DNA from: Volutella citrinella
Lineage: Eukaryota; Ascomycota; Sordariomycetes; Hypocreales; Nectriaceae
Direction: 5' to 3'
NCBI GenBank assembly: GCA_034401135.1
Contig: JAWZSP010000001.1
Location: 1,860,001-1,924,000, forward strand
DNA: 64,000 nt
Part shown: positions 1 to 10,166 of the stretch, in pieces
Numbering within the stretch: the first letter of the stretch is position 1
Layout: each line of letters begins with the position of its first letter
The notes under the pieces: model-generated
What the model was told of the DNA's origin: nothing
Databases searched by the model: none
What the model saw: only the letters and a program-made list of their open reading frames with translations
Program-made: the position numbers and the translations under genes

Positions 1-2752
1 GAACTGGGGGGTTGGCCCTGATACGACACTCCGCTGCCCACGCGAGGAAGAGATGGCCGTCGCGAGGGAGTTTGCTGCGCGTAGGTTGGCGGCTGCAAGG
101 CCTGGGCACGGAGGTTCTGTCCGCTTCGGGTCCGCATGCTCACAGGCGGAGGTGACTTGGACTTTCTCTGCTGGTCCATGTCCCCGGCAATGTGTGTTGG
201 TGGTGTGATTTTCCCGTCGTCACGGAGCTGAGACGAACTGGTGGACCGTTCTTTTGCATATGGCTTGGGTGTTTGCCTCTTTGAAACGGAGCCTGGAGTT
301 GCTGAAGCTGAAGAAGAGGTTGGCTTGTGCGAGGGAACGGAGACGCTGTGGTGCAGACCTTCGCCACTGCTTCCTGGTTTCTTTTGAGCACTAGAGGTCT
401 TGGGTGAAGTCGGCTTTTGGTCGTGCGGCTGACTGGGGCTCTGCTCCCGGGGGCTGCGAGGGGCATCCGCGGGTTTCCCTGAAGCCAGCATGGTCGTTGC
501 TGCATTGGTGATGGACTCCTTCGCGTTCCGGAACGACATGCGCCGCAGTCCACGAAACTGTGATGCCCCCTGCTTTCTTGCGTCATGGCCTTCCACCTTC
601 TGGCGCCCTGCGATGGGATGGAGGAGCTCCGTGCTCCCCACGCTCATTATCGTCATCAGAGTCTCCTTGCTAGTTTCGGTTCGCAGGGACGGGTGAACGC
701 GTGAGCTCCTCTCGCCCTTTTGGCTTCCTCGGACCTTTGGAGGCCCCTTCCTCTTGGAGGAAAGGAGACGCTCCAGCTTTCCGCTCGGCGGGCTGGACTC
801 GGCTGCAGGCCGCGCCGCAAGAGCTGGCGTCGGGTTCTCGTCCACCACTTCCATGTGGCTGCTCTGGCCCGCTTGCGTGCTTGGGCCGGATCGGGATACG
901 GATCTCGATGGCCGGAGCTCACGGCTCTTACTATGCCTCAAGGATGGTAGGTGGAAGCCACTGCTCCGCGCCATGGATGTGAAAGAGAGAGTCCTTTGAG
1001 CTGTGGGACGGTTGACATCGCCTTGCAGCGCTGGGAGGCCGGGGCTGGCCTTCTGCTGAAGAACCCCACTAGCGAGTTGGAAGGAGGCTTCGTCTTCGGC
1101 CCTTTTACTCTCTGGAATCGGCGTGTCTGGCTTTTTCAGTACCAGCTTCTCGGAAGAGCTTCGGCGGCTCGTCATTGCAGTCGTAAAGCTGCGGAGAGAC
1201 CGGAGAGAGGCGCTTGACCCGTAGCCGCTGTCGAGCTTGGAGACCGTCTTCTGAGATCCATCCGATGAGGGACTCGAAACGAATCCACTGTCAGAACGCT
1301 GCAGGGTTTTAAGAGTCTTGCATTCGAGATCCCTTAGGATCTTGTCGGCGCTCGGCTTGGCGTTGGGGTCCTCTCTTACATGCAGGACCTCAGCAACAGC
1401 GTAGTTCAGCGCATCATGTCCCGGCTGGGCGCTTTTCGGCGCAGCTCTGGTCGGCCATGCATTCTGAGCGGTGCCAGTGGTGGTCCTCGGCGAAGGCCTT
1501 TGGGGACATGGCGTCGGTCTCTGCGTCTCTCGGCTGGTCGGGGTGGCCACTGCCAAGCTGTGCGAGGGTGCCGACTGATCGAAGTGTCCCCGGCCAACAG
1601 ATGATGGTGGCTTTGCCATGTCGTTCTCTGTCTCGCCATCCACCACCGGGCTGGGCCTAGGGGCGCCATTGGTGATGCGCAGCGACCCGAACTTGATTCC
1701 TCCTAGTTGCTTATACTCGGCTTCACAAGGCGTCACCGCCCGCTGCGGGTTCGGGCTTGGGTGCTCGACGGGAGGGGAGAGTCCTCTCCTTATCGTTGGA
1801 CCGGGGTTACCTTGCCTGCTTGAGGCTACAGTCAGGTGGCGAGCTGAACGCTGACTGGGTTGCGACGAGAGCGACTGCGTGGGTTGCTCTGCGCGAGTAG
1901 CAACACCGGGCGTTCGAATGAGAGAGCGACGGCGCACGGGCATATACATGGCAGTGTCTGAATAGGTTCTGACCAAGGGCGCACCCACCGGCTGAGCAGG
2001 ATGAGAGCTCTTCCAGGTGGTTTCGGTGACCCGAGGCATCTCGAGCTGGTTGTCCATCATAGCCATGGCAGTCTCATCTGAGCCCGGCAGGACAGGGCTT
2101 CTCTGGATGTAAATTGGGCGTCTTCTGGCGTTGAAGCTCGCGGATGCGCGCCTCTCGATGTTGTGCACACTGGTCAACATGTTAGCTGCAGGGACTCATG
2201 GCTGGCGGTACAGTGTAATGCAACGTACCTATCCATGCGTCGAGTGAGCTGCGGTGTGCCATCACCAAGCGATTGGGAGCGGGAATGTCGGGGTATTATG
2301 CTGGACTTGGGTTGAGATTGGCCAGGCGGATGGAATGGGCCAGTGTGAAACACATCAGTCTTCCGCTTTGGATCTCGCGAGGCGTCGTCTGGGCCTGGGG
2401 AAGCAAGGGAGGCATGCGACGGTTCAGTCGGAGCCGAAATTGCAATGCCGATCTTGGACGCCTCCATCGGGCAGGGCTCGACTGGGAGCGGACGAGGACG
2501 GAAGCCATTCTTCTCGGCAGCAGATGGACGAGCGACGAATGCATTGTCAACCGGCGGCGCCTTGGGCCGCTTCTGGAGTTTGGGATGGCCCGGATGGGCG
2601 TCCTTGAGGGAGGAGGACACCACAGCGACGGAAGAGGTCCCAGCGGCAGCCTGGCCAGCGTGCTCAGGCTGCTTCCGTGGCGGAGACGACGTCTTCAGCC
2701 AAGACAAAAACCGGCCGCGAGAGCCAGTGGATTGGGGGTCCGCCTCAGCCAT
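1..2752 (-). CDS. Large disordered protein of unknown function, partial (runs off left edge)
   Basis: Two exons by hand: 2752-2229, then 2169-1 and onward beyond the window, with a 59-nt intron (GTACGT donor, CTAAC branch point, CCAG acceptor). The joined frame is open for at least 897 residues and the C-terminus is missing. I chose the ATG at 2752 (MAEADPQS...); seven codons upstream there is only a TTG. The protein is rich in Ser, Pro, Arg and Lys with no membrane segment, signal peptide or domain that I recognise. One more ordered-looking stretch lies near residues 420-450 (LNYAVAEVLHVREDPN...). Two DSGxxS motifs lie at residues 468 and 488, and several RxxS-like basophilic sites are scattered. 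The overall look is that of a phosphorylated scaffold or signalling adaptor, but that is only inference from composition. The frame itself is well supported by its length and the clean splice. Confidence 0.72.
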
Positions 2753-3355
2753 GATGGATTTGTTAGATGGCAATTGAGACCTCCATTCCGCCCCTCTGTC
2801 AAAGATGGGTATGGGAGGGGGGGAACGGCGGTATTATTATAATAAGCTTGCAGAGTTGAGTGGTGGTGAAAAGGCGGAAAGCGTTCGGTATCCTTGTAGT
2901 AAGCTGCGTGCGTGTGCGGCCCCCCCCCCCCTCTCTCTCCCTGGTCAGCTCGAGGTCGAGGAAGCTACTGACACTGACTTGGTAGTCTAGTACGTAGTCT
3001 ATGCGGGAGGCAGACACAAATAGAGTATCGGTTCGTCATGTAACCGGCAAACTCAAAAAGATTGGCCGAAGAGATCAACTGGCGGAGGAAGGGCGAAGTC
3101 AGATAGCTGCTCCTAGCGCTAGTTGAAAGAGAAAAGCAGAGCAGGCAGAAGAGTGCAGCAAGTCGACATGGATTTGGGCATTGAGGAGCGAGCAGAGGCT
3201 GGAGGTTGGAGCTCGACCGGGGGAAGGAGGTGGAGCCGGGTTTATGATGATGCATCCATGCGACTAAATAATAGTCAGTCAATGCTGCTCCTGAGCAAGC
3301 TACTCCTCGACACAGTTCAGCGCAGCTCTACTAGAGCGAGGATCGTCCATGGATG

Positions 3356-3392
3356 GCTGCTGCTGCTGCTCGCTCCTGCTGCTGCTGCTGCC
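3356..3392. repeat. CTG/CAG trinucleotide microsatellite, interrupted
   Basis: A run of CTG units is interrupted by CTCGCTC in the middle. It lies in non-coding DNA as far as I can tell. Confidence 0.8.
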
Positions 3393-5978
3393 TTCTGCAA
3401 CTACTACTGCGAGGCGAGACGGGGGTGGAGCACCAAACAACCTTGATTCTCAGCACCTCCTGCGCTCTAGCCATCACAGGCCGCTTACCACGTATTCCCG
3501 ACAATATAGGTTCAGCTATCTGACGAACACACAGCCCATGCAGCAGGAGTTGGAGGTGCGGAGAAGGCCCGGCGACCGCGAATGGCCTGGCCGGGGGTGT
3601 GGTGAGGGGTGAGGGGAACGGGCGAGGGCGTGAGACGACGAGACGCACGCAGCGAGCGCCGGGATGCATCAGCGAGCATCGGCAAGTAGCAGAGCAGAGC
3701 AGCATTGGCCTCAGCTGCCTCAGCTCTCACCTCACTCAGCCAGCTGCACGCTGGGAACCGGGCTAGGCTGGGCTGCAACCCACATGGGCTGTTGTTTGCT
3801 CGACGTCGCAGCAGGAGGGCGAAAGGCGAAAGCGGCGGGCGAAGACCAAGCTGGAGCATCCAATGTCTCGGGGCAGTGGCGGCGCAGGAAGCGTACGAAG
3901 TACATGGCCCGGCGACGCATCTAACTAGCTGCCAACCCGCCCAAGGTTTCCATTGGCGACGACGGATGCCGCATTGTGTCTTTCTCCCTCTCCCTGTTGA
4001 GCCAGCATCCTTGACTTGGTCGCCGTCTGTGCCCAGCTGTCTTGTGAGAGGAGGCCATGCGCTGGAGCTTTGTTGCGTCCGTTCCCCCCATCCGCAGCTG
4101 TTGTCCAAGCCGTGAGACTTGACTCCCAAGGTCCGCTCAACTGCCGGGCCAGACGGACCCGCCGTTTCCTTTCTCGGGGCGGCGGGCGGTGGCTACGACG
4201 GGCATGACGGTTCGACCTATGATGGCTAGCATCATGGGCTGTTTGGGGCGCCGTGGGCGTGGGGTCCCTGGGGGTGGGGTGTGCTTGGAGAAGCCGGGGG
4301 CATCCCAAGCACCTGGGCAGCACGCAGGCTGGGCTGCTTTCCTCTTTCTCCAACAAGCTACGTAGTTGGTCTTTCTGGAGATGTCCAAGACCGGGCAGGG
4401 ATGATGCTGTCCATGAGACGCGAGACGCCTCGTCCTGGCGCCAATCTCACTCATCGTCAATCACAAGGCCTTTCTCGTCTCCTCCGTCGAGTCTTTCGGT
4501 CCGCAGGCCAGGCATCGAAACCGGGGTGGCCGTGGTGGATCTCATGTTGAGTGCATACAACCAGCCTCCGTCCAATCCGCCAAGGAATGCTCAATGCAAT
4601 TCAATTCGGTTTTGGATTTTTTGCCCGTCATCCTTCTCCCCACGCTCCATGCTCCATGCGCCCGCCTCCCCCAACCCTCAGCTCGTCCGGGTTTTTGTTT
4701 TGCTGCGCTCATGCAATGCTGCTCCCGGGCCGACGCACCGCAACAGCATTGATATGATTTGATTTGATTTGCACCGCATCGCATCACAGCTAGAACATGC
4801 CCAGCTGCCCGAGCATGGACACTTGCAGTGCTCATCGACCATGCTCGACCGACGGAGATCGGGCCCCCGTCGGCGGAAAACCTTGACCGTGTGCATCGCA
4901 TGGCCTCATTGGACTGAGCCTCTGCAGTCGTGACACGCAAGCGGCGCTTGACACGAGACGCCGTTGTTTCATCCCTGTCGCTCCCCGCCATCACCACAAC
5001 TCACTATACTACATGCTATGTAGTGCTCTCCCCATCTTGGATGCTGCGAACGACGTCAGCGACATGGGCTTGCCATGGGAGCCGCGTGCGTACATGGTTC
5101 TTCACTTCACTTCGTTTGCGTCCACGGGAAAATCGGATGGGAGGCGTTAGCTGTCTTGCCCGCATCCGCCGCGCGGCCCTTTTGCAGCTTCACATCGGCC
5201 TCGGCACCTCATGCAGCAGCGCCGCCTCGGGGCCGCTGGTATGCCGGCAGACCTTCGCAGTAGTTGCACTGCAGCGCCTCAGCCGGCTGGGCTGGCCGGG
5301 CAGAGCCTGAGCGGCGTCGCTGGCTCATGAAACCGAGCATGTGCATGATCCGCAAAGCGGCAGGTGAGGTGAGGCCCGTGAGGTCAGAGGTTCCACCAGC
5401 AGGCACATCACATCATAGACTGGCTACCTCATACCCTATCCCCATCCAACGACGTTGTCACGTATCCCTCGATGCCTTGGTATTCTGAAACTGTCCCCTG
5501 GTCCAGGAACTAGGTTGACCTGCCTGCCTACCTGCCTTGATCTGCCTTCTGCCACCCGATGATATGATGGGGGTGATGGTGGTGATGGTGTCCCCGTGAA
5601 TCATCTCGATCCAACCGCTGTCTAGCAGCACTAGCAGCATTAGCAGCGGCCACAGGGCCCTGATCCATGCACGACATCATGTTACATTGCCGTCTGCGGG
5701 TTCGGAGATCCAGATGCGGCGGGGAACCACAACGACCGCTACTTACTGTAATCATCACAGTGCTCGTCTCCGCTGGCTGGGTCTCTCGGCATGGTTCAGC
5801 GTTCAAGGAGCATCATCCAGACCTCATCGTGCTCTGCCGCCACCCGAACACGGCGATGCTGTTCGCAGCGATAGTGGCGAGGCCCGGCGCCATTTCGTCG
5901 ACCGGCGCCGGCCGTTCTGTCGCTTTTGGCGTCTCTTGCAGCTAGGCCGAGTCCTTTCTCGCCGGGCTTGGTCAACCA

Positions 5979-6010
5979 ACGCACGCGCAACGCACGCACG
6001 CACGCATACG
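5979..6010. repeat. ACGC/CGCA tetranucleotide repeat
   Basis: Consecutive ACGC units with two small interruptions lie in the intergenic stretch upstream of the tRNA-Ala gene. Confidence 0.75.
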
Positions 6011-6566
6011 GCATATCATGGGGAGTCGACAACAGCTGAGACATGCTCCCCAAGCAAGCCTCGTCCCCTCATCACTGGCCGGATGGCCTGTTTTCCTTGG
6101 CCGGTTCTGACACGTGCAGAAACGCAAATTCACCTCTCGCCGCTCGCGTTGTCCATCCGCTGCAGCATTGCCTTTTTTCTTGCCTTCTGCACCCGGCCGC
6201 CCACTGCTTTGCTCGTTTCAATCATAAACAGATCCCCATGACGCATGCCGTTGTCATTGGCCACCGCGGCAACGCATGAGACAACACACGGCCTTTCTCG
6301 TCGTAGGTTTCACGTGAAGGTTTACCGGGGTTTCCAATCGATGCACGGCATACGGGCTGTGACCTTGCTAGCCAAGCTAGCCTTGTCCTAGGCGACATGG
6401 TGTGGGAGGGCACCCCCGCAGGTTGCTGTCTCTTCAATTGACCTCTTCCTCCGCTTCATCACTTGCTGGATGCACCTTGAACGAGGAGTTGCTGTTCGAT
6501 ATCTAGGGTAGCTGCTCCACCCTAGCCCACATAATATTTGCTGGATGGGAAATCTGCAACACCACC

Positions 6567-6656
6567 GGGCGAATGGTTTAGTGGTATAATACTCCCTTAG
6601 CATATTTCATACGAAACATCTGGGAGTGGTCCAGGGTTCGATTCCCTGTTCGTCCA
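6567..6656 (+). tRNA. tRNA-Ala(AGC) with an 18-nt intron
   Basis: The acceptor stem GGGCGAA pairs with TTCGTCC (6649-6655), followed by discriminator A at 6656. The D arm is TGGTTTAGTGGTATAAT. The anticodon stem CTCCC/GGGAG encloses loop TTAGCA plus T, giving anticodon AGC, the same anticodon arm as yeast tRNA-Ala(AGC) from memory. The T arm carries GGTTCGATTCC. An intron at 6603-6620 lies directly after position 37, the standard eukaryotic site, and the mature length is 72 nt. It stands alone on the + strand with no protein gene within about 3 kb on either side. Confidence 0.93.
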
Positions 6657-6662
6657 ATTACG

Positions 6663-6672
6663 TTTTCTTTTT
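6663..6672 (+). terminator. RNA polymerase III terminator for tRNA-Ala
   Basis: TTTTCTTTTT begins six bases after the discriminator base, which is the usual oligo-T stop for Pol III. Confidence 0.8.
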
Positions 6673-9600
6673 GCATCCTTCATAGATCTTTCCAAACATA
6701 CATACCCTGCTCGATCCCGTCTCAGATCAGAGCCGAGTTTCTTATTCTCTTTTGTTGCTGCATTCGTCATTACACTGTCTTTCCTGCTTTGTTCCCGCCT
6801 TGCCTGTGGTAACATTAGATCTTGATCGTGTCGAAGTCGTTGAAGATGCAAGTCGGCATGCGCTTTCCTTCATCTCATAGGTATGTCAACATCAATTCTA
6901 GGCGGGGTCGACAATATTGGAAAAATCCAGGGACTCTTCCTTTCTTCTTGACTGTCCATGTAGCACTAGGCCACATTCCACAGTTCTTCGTTCTTGCCGA
7001 AGCAGTTGTCTTTGGCGAGGCTTCTGTTTCTGCTGCGTCACATTTTCGCTCAAGAAAAGCCGTGATTACCAAGATGGACGTCAACGACTGGTGAGGCTCG
7101 AGGCGTACAGGAATCTATGAGGAAAGCCGACCCCTGATGTGATCAGTGCAAATATAGCCGATTATGTGCGTTGCTTTTTTCTTCACCCAGGGAGACATGC
7201 ATCGCAACCCATTGACAAGGGCAACTCATGTTTTCCTGAAAACCGCAAGTGAGTCCGCCCAGTCACAGGGAGTCGCTCATACGCCTCTTCCCTTCTTTAA
7301 ATCTGGTTTCAGGTCAAAGGGTGCCCACCTTCTGCGTGAAGGTTTATCCATCCGATAGGTCATCGTCCCTCTAAGAGTCCAGAGACTGTAGACCAGTACT
7401 CATTTCATGCGCGGTCCTTTGTATCCCGTCCTGCGCTGTTAAACTAAAATGACCAACCAAGTACACGCACATACGTACAACGAGAATAGTCCCGGGATTT
7501 TCCTCGGACAGTGGTTCATCTTGTTTGAGCATCCACGCCTCCACGGGAAATAGTTGGCTAAGCTACACGCAACGCAACTGCCCTAGATGGGAAGCTACTT
7601 ATTGAGCCCGAGAATCTACGGTGGACATTGTTCTCCAAATGCTTCTGTCGCGGCGATGAACACGAACTATTGGAATATACAAGAGGTATGAGGCGAATCC
7701 CAAAAGGTGGAAACAGACTGGAATGAGGTTACGGCAACGCAACAAATGCGAGCGGTCATGTATTTTCGAGGACCGCGATACCTCTGATTTGGTCCTCCAA
7801 TCTCATTTGGGTATTGCATCTGTACATGTACCTTTGGACATCTGGAATCTGGCGGAAACAAAGTACATGTAGCCATAACTCGGTCACTTTGGTACATCAA
7901 ACCCATCGGACTCAAGTAGCCGTGGTCATTGAGGTGGCCAAGATGCATGTAACAATGATTGAGCGGCAACTGTTGCATTACCTCTGTCAAAGAAACAGCG
8001 TGTTACCGGCATGTAGACTGTGTAGGTTTTGTGGGCTTATTGGGCACATCATTTTATTCCCCAATGACATATGTACAACCATCTTTCCCGACAACAACTT
8101 CATGGACTCTGCCGGCGTCAACATCAACTCGGGACCCCACGCCGTACGTCGTCTTCTCAGAACCTGGGTCATTTGGGTACCAGATGGTCAACTCTCCATG
8201 AGTAATGAGATGAGTGGTCAATGTGGCATGCGAGTGTGGCGGGTAGTGCGTGTTTCTGCGAGAAGCTGGAGTCAGCCTGCCCATTCTGCTGCGAGGCGAT
8301 GTCTGGTGGAACGGAGGCGCAACGTCGGTAAGACCTGAGGCAAACCTGGGGGGCTTTTCTACTCACGGGCCGTCGCTCCAAGTGAAGACGTGGCCGAAGC
8401 CCCACGACCGAACCTTATCCTCCTGGTGTGCCTCGTCCATGGTGTCTTTTGGTTAGAGCCTTCGTTGTGGACCACCAAGTCGGGAGCAGAAGCAAGCTTT
8501 CTCTTCAACACGCGATGCGCTGTCTTATCGTATGCGGTCATGGTTGCGCCTACCAACGGCCCGCACTGGGTCAGCGGATGACCTCACCTCACTCTTTGAG
8601 TTTCGGGCGGCGGGTCCCAGCTGCGCCTCCCCGCTCTCTCCCCCGCACGCCCCGTCCCGTGCATCGGGTGGCCCGGCCGGTTCAGTGCCGGCGAGCGTTA
8701 GGTCCCATGGGAAGTCCCGCGTTCGGAGCGGGAAGTGGCGGAGCTCAAGTGCGCACGCAGCTTCAACCCAACGCTCGCCGAGCAATGAGCGCCTGGCATC
8801 TGGGATAACAGCCTCTGCGTTGCCATTCATTATTTTATTTAGGGACGCCATGTCCGCCACTCGTCCTCTGTGCCACATCCTTTGGTTCCCGTCTTTTGTT
8901 GTCTGTGACGCATGGCTCTACCTACTCGATCGCAGCAGCCCTTGTCCCAGACACCAAACAGGCCCTTCCGTCGAAGCGCCGCCCCTGTCACCCCCAGCGG
9001 TGACTTTGCGGCTCGGGCTCCGAATTTTATCGCCTTCTTCGGATACTCGCGCGCAAGGGCGTCGGTGTCGGCGTCCTGTCGAGCTGTAGCAGGTGTCCAG
9101 TGAAGTACCAGGTTCGGTGTTTGACCGCCCGAAGGGGCAGCTCCCAACAATGGGGCATTGCTGTGGATGCGAAAAACCACCACAATAAGTCCTCGGGATG
9201 GCCCTTGCCTCGTGCCACTGGATCAATTGTGTGTCAATAATCGTCAGACATGGAATTGACAGCAGCAGCAGCAGCAGAAGCTGACAGCCATCGATACAGT
9301 GCGGCGGAGCATGCTTCCCAATGCTGCATTGCTGCATTGATTGCTGTCACGAACGTTACCATGTCGTCCAACGGATTGGCCCTGTCTCCCAATATCCTCA
9401 GCCTTGTGTAGGGGCTGGCCCCCAATTGCAGAGTGCCTCCAGGGATCCTCCAACCCTTGATGCCCGCTCCGGCACAGTGGTCCGCCAAATTAGCCATGCG
9501 TGCACTGCGCCGTGGGCTCTGATTCGGCTCGAATCAGAACAGATCTGGGCCTTTGGGTGGGACTCTAGGGCTGTGCCTGCAGGGGGGTAGGCTGTGGTAG

Positions 9601-10166
9601 CCCTGTGGGTGGCCGCCGCCAACTGTCACCGTGCCACCGGTGTCGGCTGTGTGCCTCGTGCTCAAAAGGGCACTGTGGGCGGTCAAATCACGATGGACAG
9701 TTCGTGTGGCGAGACCACTGTCCCCCGCTACTGCGGCCACTAACACCACTAAAGGGGCGTAGTCTAGCAGCTGGAGGCCCAACTCGCCGGCCGCTATGCC
9801 ATTCAGCGGTAGTGGCCGCCCTCATGCGCCACGCCGACACTTGTGCCACCTTCCTATCAGACAGTGCTGCTGACAGGCCGCTGTCGATCTCGGTTGGTCT
9901 GAGCTCTTATGACCATCCCTGGCCCTGGCGGCCAGACATGCCCTGTCACCTCGCTCTTCTGCCGTCCGGCTTCCCAGATTTCGCCAATTTCTCCTGCCGA
10001 CAAGCTTCGATTTCGACGCACTACGGTACCTGCTGAAGTGCTTCTTCGGGCGCCTCTGGACAATGTCCGACTAAGGGCGACGTCCTGGGCTGCCGCTATC
10101 CCATCCCGACCCCGACGCCGACCATCGTCGCCAAACGGCCCTCTCAACTAGCCAAAGAGAACAAAC
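6673..10166. other. Intergenic region upstream of the phospholipase C gene
   Basis: No gene is supported. It contains an imperfect inverted repeat (7822-7835 against 7859-7871) and a short CAG run (9259-9276). The last part presumably includes the promoter and 5' leader of the PLC gene. Longer frames here lack family motifs and clean splice partners. Confidence 0.45.
9259..9276. repeat. CAG microsatellite (six units)
   Basis: Six perfect CAG units lie in intergenic DNA. Confidence 0.8.

Larger units (their letters stand above)
2753..6566. other. Intergenic region, no supported gene
   Basis: This stretch presumably holds the 5' leader and promoter of the left minus-strand gene. I see short low-complexity tracts: a C run at about 2920-2931, a CTG-type run at 3356-3392 and ACGC repeats at 5979-6010. 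Open frames here are short, overlap each other on both strands and show no recognisable motif. I find no convincing spliced gene. Confidence 0.5.

Noticed and set aside
2753..2773. Seven-codon upstream extension of the left-edge gene
   Set aside because: It would need a TTG start; the ATG at 2752 is adequate.
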